This document shows positions 22,713 through 31,317 of a stretch of 64,000 nt of DNA, piece after piece. Under the pieces are notes generated by a model. That model saw nothing but the letters and a program-made list of their open reading frames with translations, did not search any database and was not told the origin of the DNA. The translations under genes were made by a program, and so were the position numbers. Numbering within the stretch: the first letter of the stretch is position 1; each line of letters begins with the position of its first letter. The stretch covers positions 62,001-126,000 of the forward strand of contig NZ_JNXI01000009.1 in NCBI RefSeq assembly GCF_000717055.1. Direction: 5' to 3'. Source of the stretch: Streptomyces iakyrus (lineage in GTDB: Bacteria > Actinomycetota > Actinomycetes > Streptomycetales > Streptomycetaceae).

Positions 22713-23540
22713 TTAGTTCTTCTGGATCTGGTCGAAGGACAGCTCGACCGGCGTCTCGCGACCGAAGATCTCGACGAGGCCCTTGACCTTCTTCGAGTCC
22801 GGGTTGATCTCGTTGATGGTCGCCTGCAGCGTGGCGAACGGGCCGTCGGTGACGGTGACCGAGTCGCCGACCTCGAAGTCCAGCACCTGGACCTCGACCT
22901 TGCGCTGCGGAGCCGGCTTGCCCTCGGCCTCGGCGGCCTCGCGGGCGGCCTTCTCCTCGGCCTCGGGGGCGAGCATCTTGACGATCTCGTCCAGGGTCAG
23001 CGGGTACGGGTCGTAGGCGTTGCCCACGAAGCCGGTGACGCCGGGGGTGTTGCGGACGACGCCCCAGGACTCGTTCGTCAGGTCCATGCGGACGAGGACG
23101 TAGCCCGGGAGCTTGTTCTGCTTGATCGTCTTGCGGTCGCCGTTCTTGATCTGGACGACCTCTTCCTGCGGCACCTCGGCCTGGAAAATGTAGTCCTCGA
23201 CGTTCAGCGAGACGGCGCGCTGCTCCAGGTTGGTCTTCACGCGGTTCTCGTAGCCGGCGTAGGTGTGGATGACGTACCACTCGCCGGGCAGGACGCGCAG
23301 TTCCTCGCGGAGCTTCTCGATCGGGTCGCGGTCGTCCTCGGGCTCTTCCTCGACGAGTTCTTCCGCGGCCTCTTCGCCGTCCTCGGTCTCCGCCTCGGCG
23401 GCGTCGTCCGCGACGGCGTCGGCAGCCTCGACCTCGGCGGAGGCCTCGGTGTCCTCGTTGTCCGCGCCCTCGACGATGTCGAGCTCGTCCTCGACGGACT
23501 CGACCGGCTCGATGGCGTCGTTCACGTTCGGGTCAGACAC
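22713..23540 (-). CDS. nusG: Transcription termination/antitermination protein NusG
   Basis: This 275-residue protein has an acidic N-terminal extension of about 85 residues (nearly all Glu, Asp, Ala), typical of streptomycete NusG. The NGN domain follows ([48 protein letters not shown]), then a charged linker and the KOW domain ([20 protein letters not shown] ... [20 protein letters not shown]). It binds RNA polymerase and Rho or S10. It lies 80 nt after secE in the conserved secE-nusG pair. Confidence 0.98.
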   Translation of the reverse strand: MSDPNVNDAIEPVESVEDELDIVEGADNEDTEASAEVEAADAVADDAAEAETEDGEEAAEELVEEEPEDDRDPIEKLREELRVLPGEWYVIHTYAGYENRVKTNLEQRAVSLNVEDYIFQAEVPQEEVVQIKNGDRKTIKQNKLPGYVLVRMDLTNESWGVVRNTPGVTGFVGNAYDPYPLTLDEIVKMLAPEAEEKAAREAAEAEGKPAPQRKVEVQVLDFEVGDSVTVTDGPFATLQATINEINPDSKKVKGLVEIFGRETPVELSFDQIQKN

Positions 23541-23620
23541 GGTGGCTGCTTCTTCCTGGATACATGGGGGTGGAACATGCGAAAGGAGCGCCGGGTACCT
23601 CGGCGCTCTTCGCGGACTGC

Positions 23621-23905
23621 TCAGCCGAACACGTACTTGGCGGCGTTGCTGAGCCCATAGTCAATCACGGTGACCAGGCCGATCATGATGACGACGAAGA
23701 TGATCACCACGGTCGTGTAGGTCGTCAGCTGGTTGCGGGTCGGCCAGACGACCTTGCGCAGTTCCGCGACGATCTGGCGGTAGAAGAGGGCAAGGCGCTT
23801 CAGCGGGCCCTTCTTGCCACGCTTACCACCCTTGCGGGTCTTCTTCGACTCAGGCGCCTCGTCCTGGGCATCAGGCATGTCGATGGAGCCCACGGCGTCC
23901 GTCAC
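23621..23905 (-). CDS. secE: Preprotein translocase subunit SecE
   Basis: A 94-residue single-span subunit of the SecYEG channel. After a charged N-terminal stretch ([14 protein letters not shown]) comes the conserved amphipathic helix with [15 protein letters not shown], then one membrane helix ([20 protein letters not shown]). The extension before the conserved part is normal in streptomycetes. tRNA-Trp lies 109 nt upstream on the same strand, as in mycobacteria. Confidence 0.97.
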   Translation of the reverse strand: MTDAVGSIDMPDAQDEAPESKKTRKGGKRGKKGPLKRLALFYRQIVAELRKVVWPTRNQLTTYTTVVIIFVVIMIGLVTVIDYGLSNAAKYVFG

Positions 23906-24013
23906 TCGTCCTCACCTGATTCCGGGTCGTGGCCGTGCCGCGCCCGGTCTGAGCCGCACGGCGGTGCATTGCTGTACGTACATGCGCACACATCCTGGCG
24001 ATGGTGTGTGTAG

Positions 24014-24086
24014 CAGGGCCGGAGGGACTTGAACCCCCAACCGCTGGTTTTGGAGACCAGTGCTCTACCAATTGAGCTACGACCCT
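24014..24086 (-). tRNA. trnW: tRNA-Trp (CCA)
   Basis: A 73-nt cloverleaf: acceptor AGGGTCG pairs with CGGCCCT, D-stem GCTC, anticodon stem CTGGT/ACCAG around CCA, T-loop GTTCAAGTCC. CCA end not encoded. Immediately upstream of secE. Confidence 0.97.
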
Positions 24087-24391
24087 TTGTGTGCCACCCA
24101 ACGTACCGCATCCGTCCGGATGCTTGGTGTGCACCGAACGGGCGCGGCCTGCGAGAGGCCAACGAGGTGAGAGTGTACGTGCTCCACGGCCGGTCGTCGA
24201 ACAGAAAGGGCCCGCGGGAGGGGTCGTTGGCGGAAGATCGCCTCCGGAGCGGGGGGCCGACTGACGGGAATCCGCTGAAGATCGCGCAGGCCGTGCGGGC
24301 GTTCCGCACTGTTGTTCAGGGATTTGCCCGACGTTGTTCAGTCTGTGAAACCCCCGTGCCGCGCGCGTTTCCGGTCTGAAACGATGGACCC
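24087..24391. other. Divergent intergenic region tRNA-Trp / aminotransferase
   Basis: The 305 nt between tRNA-Trp and the aminotransferase hold no supported gene; overlapping frames on both strands have shadow composition. Promoters for both directions must lie here, but I cannot single them out. Confidence 0.5.
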
Positions 24392-25618
24392 ATGAGCGCT
24401 GCAACCCCTCCCACCGAGCGCCGGGTCTCCGCCCGAGTCGGCGCGATCTCCGAGTCCGCCACCCTCGCCGTGGACGCCAAGGCCAAGGCCCTCAAGGCCG
24501 CCGGGCGGCCGGTGATCGGCTTCGGCGCCGGTGAGCCCGACTTCCCGACCCCGGACTACATCGTCCAGGCCGCGATCGAGGCCTGCTCGAACCCGAAGTT
24601 CCACCGCTACACCCCGGCCGGCGGCCTCCCCGAGCTGAAGGCCGCGATCGCCGCGAAGACGCTGCGCGACTCGGGCTACGAGCCGGACGTCTCGCAGATC
24701 CTCGTCACCAACGGTGGCAAGCAGGCCATCTACGAGGCCTTCGCCGCGATCCTCGACCCGGGCGACGAGGTCATCGTCCCCGCGCCGTACTGGACGACCT
24801 ACCCGGAGTCGATCCGGCTGGCCGGGGGTGTCCCGGTGGAGGTCGTCGCCGACGAGACGACCGGCTACCGGGTGTCCGTCGAGCAGTTGGAGGCCGCGCG
24901 CACGGAGAAGACGAAGGTCGTCCTCTTCGTCTCGCCCTCCAACCCGACCGGCGCGGTCTACAGCGAGCAGGAGACCGAGGCCATCGGCCGCTGGGCCGTG
25001 GAGCATGGCCTGTGGGTGCTGACCGACGAGATCTACGAGCACCTCGTCTACGGCGACGCGTCCGCCGTGTCGCTGCCGGCGGTGCTGCCCGAGCTGCGCG
25101 ACAAGTGCGTCGTGGTCAACGGTGTCGCGAAGACGTACGCGATGACCGGCTGGCGTGTCGGGTGGGTCATCGGCCCGAAGGACGTGATCAAGGCCGCGAC
25201 GAACCTCCAGTCGCACGCCACGTCCAACGTGTCCAACGTCGCGCAGGCGGCCGCGCTGGCCGCCGTCTCCGGTGACCTGGACGCCGTGGCGACGATGCGT
25301 GAGGCGTTCGACCGGCGCCGCAAGACCATCGTGCGGATGCTGAACGAGATCGACGGCGTGGTGTGCCCGGAGCCGGAGGGCGCGTTCTACGCGTACCCGT
25401 CGGTGAAGGCGCTGGTCGGCAAGGAGATCCGGGGCCGGCGGCCGAAGGACACGGTCGAGCTGGCCGCGCTGATCCTGGAGGAGTCCGAGGTCGCGGTGGT
25501 CCCCGGTGAGGCGTTCGGCACGCCCGGGTACCTGCGGCTGTCGTACGCGCTGGGTGACGAGGACCTGGTCGAGGGCGTGAGCCGGATCCAGAAGCTGCTG
25601 GCGGAGGCCAGGGACTGA
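24392..25618 (+). CDS. aspC: Aspartate-type PLP aminotransferase
   Basis: A 408-residue fold-type I aminotransferase. Seen: [15 protein letters not shown] near the N-terminus, [40 protein letters not shown] with the carboxylate-binding Asn, [12 protein letters not shown] with the cofactor-binding Asp and Tyr, and [20 protein letters not shown] with the Schiff-base Lys (about residue 250). The C-terminal [14 protein letters not shown] has the substrate-binding Arg. This is class Ib aspartate aminotransferase. Some close relatives act on other amino acids or on prephenate, so substrate range is not certain. Start ATG 24392; a strong hairpin follows the stop. Confidence 0.88.
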   Translation: MSAATPPTERRVSARVGAISESATLAVDAKAKALKAAGRPVIGFGAGEPDFPTPDYIVQAAIEACSNPKFHRYTPAGGLPELKAAIAAKTLRDSGYEPDVSQILVTNGGKQAIYEAFAAILDPGDEVIVPAPYWTTYPESIRLAGGVPVEVVADETTGYRVSVEQLEAARTEKTKVVLFVSPSNPTGAVYSEQETEAIGRWAVEHGLWVLTDEIYEHLVYGDASAVSLPAVLPELRDKCVVVNGVAKTYAMTGWRVGWVIGPKDVIKAATNLQSHATSNVSNVAQAAALAAVSGDLDAVATMREAFDRRRKTIVRMLNEIDGVVCPEPEGAFYAYPSVKALVGKEIRGRRPKDTVELAALILEESEVAVVPGEAFGTPGYLRLSYALGDEDLVEGVSRIQKLLAEARD

Positions 25619-25641
25619 GCTGTGCCTCACGTGAGGCGGTG

Positions 25642-25673
25642 GCGGGCCGTTCCCCTTGCGGGGAGCGGCCCGC
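25642..25673 (+). terminator. Terminator of the aminotransferase gene
   Basis: Arms GCGGGCCG/CGGCCCGC and TTCCCC/GGGGA with a small loop, followed by TTCTCTC, 24 nt after the stop. Confidence 0.7.
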
Positions 25674-25755
25674 TTCTCTCGCGTACGCGTGCGAGCAAGA
25701 CCACGTTCGGGGAAACAGCTACCGGGACGGCTGGGACGTACGGCAGGATCTTTGG

Positions 25756-26787
25756 ATGGAGCGTGTACGTGATGTCTCTGAGCTGCCGAAAGCCCATCTG
25801 CACCTGCACTTCACCGGGTCGATGCGACCCTCGACCGTGCTGGAACTGGCCGACAAGTACGGGGTGCGGCTGCCCGACGCGCTGACCGAGGCGCTGGTCG
25901 GCGGGGAGCCGCCGAGACTGCGGGCCACGGACGAGCGGGGCTGGTTCCGCTTCCAGCGGCTGTACGACGCTGCGCGCTCGTGCCTGCGGGAGCCGGAGGA
26001 CATCCAGCGGCTGGTGCGGGAGGCCGCGGAGGAGGACGTGCGGGACGGGTCGGGGTGGCTGGAGATCCAGGTCGACCCGACGTCGTACGCGCCGCGGCTG
26101 GGCGGGCTGATCCCGGCGCTGGAGGTCATCCTGGACGCCGTGGAGACCACGTCGCGGGAGACCGGGCTCGGGATGCGGGTGCTGGTCGCGGCGAACCGGA
26201 TGAAGCACCCGCTGGACGCGCGGACGCTGGCCCGGCTGGCCGTGCGGTACGCGGACCGGGGCGTGGTCGGGTTCGGACTGTCGAACGACGAGCGGCGCGG
26301 GATGGCGCGGGACTTCGACCGGGCGTTCGGGATCGCGCGCGAGGCCGGACTGCTGTCGGCGCCGCACGGCGGTGAGCTGGCGGGGCCTTCGTCGGTGCGG
26401 GACTGCCTCGACGACCTCGGGGCGAACCGGGTGGGGCACGGGGTGCGGGCCGCGGAGGACCCGCGGCTGCTGAAGCGGCTGGCGGACCGGCAGGTGACGT
26501 GCGAGGTGTGCCCGGCGTCGAACGTGGCGCTGGGGGTGTACGAGAAGCCGGAGGACGTGCCGCTGCGGACGCTGTTCGAGGCGGGCGTGCCGTTGGCGCT
26601 GGGCGCGGACGACCCGCTGCTGTTCGGATCGCGTCTCGCCGCGCAGTACGAGATCGCGCGACGGCATCACGGGTTCACGGACGCGGAGCTGGCGGAGGTG
26701 GCCCGGCAGTCGGTCCGGGGTTCGGCGGCCCCGGAGGACGTGAAGACGAAGCTGCTGTCGGGCGTGGACGACTGGTTGATGTCCTAG
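25756..26787 (+). CDS. add: Adenosine deaminase family protein
   Basis: The start is taken at ATG 25756 (MERVRDVSELPKAHLHLHF), where family similarity begins; an upstream frame from 25639 covers the preceding terminator. It has 343 residues. Metal ligands and catalytic residues: HLHLHFTGS near residue 15, PHGGEL (ADA-type H-x-G-E), RVGHGVRA, and LGADDPLLFGS with the Zn-binding Asp. These define the adenosine/adenine deaminase branch of amidohydrolases. The R-F-Q-R-L-Y-D-A-A-R region fits adenosine deaminase. Conversion of adenosine to inosine is the likely role; aminodeoxyfutalosine or adenine deamination cannot be excluded. Confidence 0.82.
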   Translation: MERVRDVSELPKAHLHLHFTGSMRPSTVLELADKYGVRLPDALTEALVGGEPPRLRATDERGWFRFQRLYDAARSCLREPEDIQRLVREAAEEDVRDGSGWLEIQVDPTSYAPRLGGLIPALEVILDAVETTSRETGLGMRVLVAANRMKHPLDARTLARLAVRYADRGVVGFGLSNDERRGMARDFDRAFGIAREAGLLSAPHGGELAGPSSVRDCLDDLGANRVGHGVRAAEDPRLLKRLADRQVTCEVCPASNVALGVYEKPEDVPLRTLFEAGVPLALGADDPLLFGSRLAAQYEIARRHHGFTDAELAEVARQSVRGSAAPEDVKTKLLSGVDDWLMS

Positions 26788-26896
26788 GCGATGCGGCTCG
26801 TTACCTGGGGAGCGGAATTCCGGTGCGGGTGCCTGCGGCGGCCTCCGCGGCCTCGGCCCGGGCCGCGGTCCCGCCCCGGCACCGGCATGACACGGG

Positions 26897-27487
26897 TCAG
26901 CTCGCGATACCGGCCAGCAGCGTGCGGGCCAGACCCGCGGCGAACGACTCCACCGGCGGCCGGCCCCCCTGTGCCGCGTCGTACGCGAACGCCCGCTGTG
27001 CGCACGCGCCCATCAGCAACGACGCCGCAGCGAACGTGTCCACGTCGGCCCTCACCCGCCCAGCGGCCCGCTCGGCCCGCAGATAGTCGTCGAGGCACGC
27101 GATCGGCACATGCGGGCCCGTGCCCAGCTCCCGCATCATCTCGTCGTGCCGCCGCTTCAACTGCGTCTCGGCGTACAGCGACGCGGCGATCGGAAAGCTC
27201 TGCTCGTAGAACAGCGCCGCCTGGTGGGCGATCTCCCTGAGGTTCGCCTCCAGCGTGCCCTGCCCGGGCTCCGCGGCCAGTCCCCGCAGCAACGGGCCGA
27301 GTTGGGGCAGCCGCTCCGAGAGGACGCGGATGAACAGGTCCTCCTTGCTCGTGAAGTGCTTGTAGAGGGCGGCCTCGGAGCAACCGGCGGCCCGGGCGAT
27401 CTCCTTCGTGGTGGCGCGGGCGAGCCCGACGGTGCGCATCAGCTGATGCGCAGCGTCCAGGACGCGCTCCCGGACCGGTGGCTGCAT
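26897..27487 (-). CDS. TetR family transcriptional regulator
   Basis: A 196-residue repressor. The N-terminal helix-turn-helix reads RVLDAAHQLMRTVG, then TTKEIARAAGCSEAALYKHF (residues 26-45) and TSKEDLF. The C-terminal ligand domain (F-Y-E-Q-S-F-P-I-A-A-S-L-Y-A-E) resembles TetR_C_11-like effector domains. Divergent from an NAD(P)-binding protein, with two palindromes in the 107-nt gap that look like its operators; autoregulation and control of the neighbour are inferred. Confidence 0.88.
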   Translation of the reverse strand: MQPPVRERVLDAAHQLMRTVGLARATTKEIARAAGCSEAALYKHFTSKEDLFIRVLSERLPQLGPLLRGLAAEPGQGTLEANLREIAHQAALFYEQSFPIAASLYAETQLKRRHDEMMRELGTGPHVPIACLDDYLRAERAAGRVRADVDTFAAASLLMGACAQRAFAYDAAQGGRPPVESFAAGLARTLLAGIAS

Positions 27488-27513
27488 GGCGGCTCCTTAA
27501 GGGCTTGACGGGT

Positions 27514-27533
27514 GGGTGAGTGCTTACTCACCC
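27514..27533. promoter_or_regulatory. TetR operator 1
   Basis: Inverted repeat GGGTGAGT-GCTT-ACTCACCC, 19 nt after the TTG-type -35 candidate TTGACG at 27505 and 27 nt upstream of the tetR start. Confidence 0.75.
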
Positions 27534-27549
27534 TAGGGGGAAGAGTATT

Positions 27550-27567
27550 GGTGAGTGAACACTCACC
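27550..27567. promoter_or_regulatory. TetR operator 2
   Basis: Inverted repeat GGTGAGTG-AA-CACTCACC, centre 35 bp from operator 1 and sharing its GGTGAGT half-site, 28 nt before the plus-strand gene. Confidence 0.75.
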
Positions 27568-27594
27568 CACCATCCGGCAGGGGGGAAGTACCTC

Positions 27595-28227
27595 ATGAAG
27601 CTGACTGTGTTCGGTGCCACCGGCGGCGTCGGGCAGGAAATCGTGCGGCAGGCGCTGACGGCGGGCCACCAGGTCACGGCGGTCGTCCGCGACCCGGCCC
27701 GGCTGACCGTGACCGGCGCCGGCCTGGACGTGTTCCGGGCAGACCTGGCCGATGCCGAGGCGTTACGCCCGGCCGTGAGCGGGCGGGACGCCGTGCTGTC
27801 GGGGCTCGGGGCCCGCAGCCGCAAGCACGCCGGAGACGCGACCCGGCTGACCCGGACGGTGCTGGACGCCATGGAGGCGGAGGGCGTGCGGCGGCTGCTG
27901 GCGATCAGCGCCGCCCCGATCGGGCCCGTGCCCGAGGGCGACGCGGCGCTCGACCGTGTCGCGCGCCGCATCGTCTCCCGGATCTACAAGGACGTCTACG
28001 CCGACCTGCGCGCCATGGAGGCGGGGATCGCCGGCAGTGCCACCGACTGGACCGTGGTACGGCCCCCGAAACTGCTGAACCGGCCGGTCAGCGGGATGTA
28101 CCGGGTGGCCGTCGGGGGAACGCCGCCCAAGGCCCGCTCGCTGGGGCGCGCCGACGTCGCGCACGCGATGCTGGCGATGGTCGGCGACGCGACCACCGTC
28201 AAACAGGGCGTGGGTCTCGCCTATTAG
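27595..28227 (+). CDS. NAD(P)H-binding (NmrA-like) oxidoreductase
   Basis: A 210-residue Rossmann protein. The N-terminal GATGGVGQEIVRQAL (residues 7-21) is the atypical-SDR glycine motif, followed by T-A-V-V-R-D-P-A-R and D-L-A-D-A-E. Unlike classical SDRs it lacks a YxxxK catalytic pair; D-W-T-V-V-R-P-P-K is the usual atypical-SDR segment. Start ATG 27595 with GGGGGAA upstream. Leu57 is a TTA codon (27763-27765), so translation may need the bldA tRNA. Its stop overlaps the convergent murB stop. Controlled by the divergent TetR by inference. Enzyme substrate unknown. Confidence 0.82.
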   Translation: MKLTVFGATGGVGQEIVRQALTAGHQVTAVVRDPARLTVTGAGLDVFRADLADAEALRPAVSGRDAVLSGLGARSRKHAGDATRLTRTVLDAMEAEGVRRLLAISAAPIGPVPEGDAALDRVARRIVSRIYKDVYADLRAMEAGIAGSATDWTVVRPPKLLNRPVSGMYRVAVGGTPPKARSLGRADVAHAMLAMVGDATTVKQGVGLAY

Positions 28228-29279
28228 AGGCTGACGCCCACCGTGACCGGCTCGTTGAGCAGCGTGATGCCGAAGGCCTCATGGACCCCGGCCACGACCT
28301 CGCGGGCCAGGGCCAGGAGGTCTTCCGTCGTCGCGCTCCCCCGGTTCGTCAGGGCCAGCGTGTGTTTCGTGGAGATGCGGGCCGGACCGTCGCCGTAGCC
28401 CTTCGGGAAGCCCGCCTTGTCGATCAGCCAGGCCGCGGAGGTCTTGGTGTGGCCCTCACCCGCCGGGTACGCCGGGGGCTCCACCCCTTCGCCGAGCCGC
28501 TCGTGCACGCGGGCGCGGAACGCCGCGAAGTCCGTGTCCGTGAGGATCGGGTTGGTGAAGAAGGACCCGGCCGACCAGGTGTCGTGGTCCTCGGGGTCCA
28601 GGACCATGCCCTTGCCGGCGCGCAGCTTGAGCACCGTCTCCCGGGCCTGCGCCAGCGGGACGCGGTCGCCCGCTTCCACTCCGAGGGCCCGGGCCGTCTC
28701 GGCGTACCGGAGGGGGGCGGAGAGGCCCTCGGCGTCCTCCAGGGCGAAGCGGACGCGCAGGACCACATAGCGCTCGGGGTCGGACTTGAAGCGGCTGTGG
28801 CGGTAGGAGAAGGCGCAGTCCTCATTGGCCAGGGTGACCGTCTCACCGGTGTGGCGGTCGTACGCGACGACCTCGGTGATCGTCGAGGAGACCTCCTGGC
28901 CGTACGCCCCGACGTTCTGGATGGGGGTCGCGCCCGCCGAGCCGGGGATGCCGGCCAGGCACTCGATGCCGGCCAGACCCGCCTCGACCGTACGGGCGAC
29001 CGCCTCGGTCCAGATCTCGCCGGCCGCGAGCTCCAGGCGGGTGCCGTCGAGGGAGAAGCCCTTCGTGGCGATGACGAGGGCGGTGCCCTCGAAGCCCTTG
29101 TCGCCGATGACCAGGTTCGAGCCGCCGCCGATGAGCAGCAGCGGGGTGCCCGCCTCGTCGGCTTCGCGGACGGCGGCGATCACCTCGTCGTCCGTCGTCG
29201 CGGTGACCAGCCGGGTCGCGGGGCCGCCCAGCCGGAAGGTCGTCAGCGGGGCGAGGGGGGCGTCGTGGAGTTCCTGCAC
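28224..29279 (-). CDS. murB: UDP-N-acetylmuramate dehydrogenase
   Basis: Start GTG 29279 (VQELHDAPLAPLTTFRLGG) gives 351 residues; an upstream frame crosses a terminator. This FAD enzyme reduces UDP-GlcNAc-enolpyruvate to UDP-MurNAc in peptidoglycan synthesis. Seen: FAD-binding GGGSNLVIGDKGF, GSAGATPIQNVGAYGQE, SYRHSRFK, the active-site GSFFTNPIL with the catalytic Ser, and KTSAAWLIDKAGFPKG. It looks like a standard actinobacterial MurB. The terminal 4 bp overlap the convergent NmrA-like gene (stop codons interleaved). Confidence 0.96.
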   Translation of the reverse strand: MQELHDAPLAPLTTFRLGGPATRLVTATTDDEVIAAVREADEAGTPLLLIGGGSNLVIGDKGFEGTALVIATKGFSLDGTRLELAAGEIWTEAVARTVEAGLAGIECLAGIPGSAGATPIQNVGAYGQEVSSTITEVVAYDRHTGETVTLANEDCAFSYRHSRFKSDPERYVVLRVRFALEDAEGLSAPLRYAETARALGVEAGDRVPLAQARETVLKLRAGKGMVLDPEDHDTWSAGSFFTNPILTDTDFAAFRARVHERLGEGVEPPAYPAGEGHTKTSAAWLIDKAGFPKGYGDGPARISTKHTLALTNRGSATTEDLLALAREVVAGVHEAFGITLLNEPVTVGVSL

Positions 29280-29325
29280 GGGCTCAAGAGTACGAGACGG
29301 CACTGACGGCTCCGGGCAGGTGTGG

Positions 29326-29360
29326 GTGCGGCCCCCTTTCGCCGGGGAAGGGGGCCGCAC
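29326..29360 (-). terminator. Terminator of the MFS/monooxygenase operon
   Basis: A perfect 13-bp stem (GTGCGGCCCCCTT and complement) with a 9-nt loop, 17 nt after the stop of the 29377-29757 gene, insulating murB. Confidence 0.75.
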
Positions 29361-29376
29361 GCGCGCGTGGTGGCTC

Positions 29377-29757
29377 TCAGGGCAGACGCCGGAGCGCCTC
29401 GGACCAGGAGAGCGGGAGGTCGTCGCTGCTCGCCTGCCAGGTGGTGAAGGCCGAGTCCTTCATCTGCGGGGCGAGACCCCGGGAGGAGGAGCCGTGGGCA
29501 CCCGCGCGGACGAAGGCGTGCAGCGCGTCCTTGGACTCCCAGGCCGACAGGGTCCAGAAGGTCCGCTTGAAGGGCTTCGCCCTCAGGGTGGCTCCGTAGG
29601 CGCCGGGGCTCCGGCGGACCTGCCGCCAGACGGCGGGCGTTCCGGCGAGGAACCTCAGGGCTCCCCACAGCGTGCGGGTCTCGAAGCGGGAGGCGAAGAC
29701 GTGCACCTCCGTGTCGCGGGGCGGGGTGTTCGGGACGGTCCAGGGAAGAGTGGGCAT
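29377..29757 (-). CDS. Monooxygenase-like (dimeric alpha/beta barrel, DUF3291-type) protein
   Basis: A 126-residue protein with an N-terminal V-H-V-F-A-S-R-F-E strand and R-T-F-W-T-L-S-A-W-E-S-K-D-A-L-H-A-F-V-R-x-x-x-H, the core pattern of DUF3291/antibiotic-biosynthesis-monooxygenase-type ferredoxin-like barrels. It follows the MFS transporter by 31 nt, so it belongs to the TetR-regulated module. Such proteins may modify or bind small aromatic compounds, which fits a drug-response module, but no substrate can be assigned. Start ATG 29757 with GGAGAAG upstream. Confidence 0.65.
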   Translation of the reverse strand: MPTLPWTVPNTPPRDTEVHVFASRFETRTLWGALRFLAGTPAVWRQVRRSPGAYGATLRAKPFKRTFWTLSAWESKDALHAFVRAGAHGSSSRGLAPQMKDSAFTTWQASSDDLPLSWSEALRRLP

Positions 29758-29788
29758 GGCCGCTTCTCCTTGTTCGGGTCCTTCGGGG

Positions 29789-31225
29789 TCAGTGGGCGGC
29801 CGTCTCCAGCACCGGTGCCGGCTCGGCCGACTGCGCCTGCCGTTCCGCGCGCCGCCGGGTCGGTATGAGCAGGGCGGCGATGCCCGCGAGGGCGACCACC
29901 GCGGAGCCCGTCACCAGGGCCGGCCGCATGCCGTCGACGAAGGTCTGGCCGGTCTCGTAGCCGCCCTGGGCCGCGAAGATCGACCCCATGACGGCGATGC
30001 CGAGCGCCCCGCCCACCTCGCGCAGGGCGTTGTTGGCGCCGGAGGCGATGCCCTGCTCCGAGGGCCGCACGCTGGACATGACCAGGTGCGAGGCGGGGGC
30101 GAAGAACAGCGCCATGCCGACACCGCTGACGATCAGGGCGGGCAGCTGGGACACGTAGGAGGAGTCGGCCGTGGCCACCACCGCCATGTAGCCGAGGCCC
30201 AGCGCCTGCAGGAAGAGGCCCGCTGCGACGACCGGGCGGCCGCCGATGCGGTCGGCCAGGATGCCGGCGATCGGGGCGACCAGCATCGGCATGCCGGTCC
30301 AGGGCAGCATCCTCAGGCCCGCCTCGGTGGGCGAGTAGCCGAGGACGCCCTGCATGTACTGGCTGAGCAGGAAGATCGAGCCGAACATGCCGAGGAACAT
30401 CAGCAGGCTCGCCGCGTTGATGCCGGAGAACGCCCGGGAGCGGAACAGCCGCATCGGCAGCATCGGGTTCTTGGCGCGCGTGCTGTAGAGGATGAAGCCG
30501 ACGAGCAGCGCTCCGCCCGCGAACAGTCCGGTCAGGACGAGGGCGGAGGTCCAGCCGTCGGCGGGGCCGCGCACCAGTCCGTAGACGATGCCGAACAGGC
30601 CGCCGCTGGCGAGCAGGGTGCCGGGGACGTCGAGCGGCGCTCCGGTGCCGTGGGACTCCGCGAGGCGGAGGCGGGCGAGCGGCAGCAGGGCCAGACCCAG
30701 CGGAACGTTCAGCCAGAAGATCCACTGCCAGGAGATGTGCTCGGTGAGGGTGCCGCCGACGAGGGGTCCGGAGGCGACGGCGAGTCCGTTGACCGCGCCC
30801 CAGATGCCGTACGCCATCCCGCGCTTGGCGACGGGCACGGCGGCGGTCAGCAGGGTCAGCGTCAGCGGCATCATCACCGCCGCGCCGGCGCCCTGGACCG
30901 CGCGGGCGGCGATGAGGGAGTCGATGCCGGGCGCCATGGCAGCGGCGGCGGAGGCTCCGGTGAAGACGGTGAGGCCTGCGATGAAGAGCCGGCGGCGGCC
31001 GAAACGGTCGCCGAGGGCCGCGCCGAACATCAGCAGGACGGCGAAGGTGAGCGTGTAGGCGCTCACCGTCCATTCCAGGTCGTGCAGTCCCCCGCCGAGG
31101 TCCTCCCGGATGGAGGGCAGGGCGGTGGTGACGACGAGGTTGTCGAGGGCCGCCATGAATCCGGCGACGCTGGTGATGACGAGGGCCCAGGCGGCTCCCC
31201 CGCGACGTGCGGTCTGCTGTGACAT
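29789..31225 (-). CDS. DHA2-family MFS drug efflux transporter
   Basis: A 478-residue integral membrane protein with about 14 hydrophobic segments, the DHA2 (EmrB/QacA) topology. Motif A appears as GDRFGRRRLF after TM2 and motif C-like GAVNGLAVASGPLVGG in TM5. The start W-A-L-V-I-T-S-V-A-G-F-M-A-A-L-D-N-L-V-V-T-T-A-L-P is the typical first helix with Asp. Likely exports hydrophobic drugs using the proton gradient. It lies downstream of a TetR gene with matching palindromes before both genes, the usual arrangement for an inducible efflux pump. Confidence 0.9.
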   Translation of the reverse strand: MSQQTARRGGAAWALVITSVAGFMAALDNLVVTTALPSIREDLGGGLHDLEWTVSAYTLTFAVLLMFGAALGDRFGRRRLFIAGLTVFTGASAAAAMAPGIDSLIAARAVQGAGAAVMMPLTLTLLTAAVPVAKRGMAYGIWGAVNGLAVASGPLVGGTLTEHISWQWIFWLNVPLGLALLPLARLRLAESHGTGAPLDVPGTLLASGGLFGIVYGLVRGPADGWTSALVLTGLFAGGALLVGFILYSTRAKNPMLPMRLFRSRAFSGINAASLLMFLGMFGSIFLLSQYMQGVLGYSPTEAGLRMLPWTGMPMLVAPIAGILADRIGGRPVVAAGLFLQALGLGYMAVVATADSSYVSQLPALIVSGVGMALFFAPASHLVMSSVRPSEQGIASGANNALREVGGALGIAVMGSIFAAQGGYETGQTFVDGMRPALVTGSAVVALAGIAALLIPTRRRAERQAQSAEPAPVLETAAH

Positions 31226-31255
31226 CGCTCCCCCATGGAGTGTGTGCCGTGATCG

Positions 31256-31275
31256 ATTAGTTATTGATTACTAAC
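31256..31275. promoter_or_regulatory. TetR operator upstream of the MFS gene
   Basis: Near-palindrome ATTAGT-N8-ACTAAC, 31 nt before the MFS start. Same 20-bp spacing and half-sites as the palindrome before the tetR gene. Confidence 0.7.
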
Positions 31276-31317
31276 TTTCGTGGTCATGAAAATGTGCTGC
31301 ATCCTCGCCCTTCCCTG

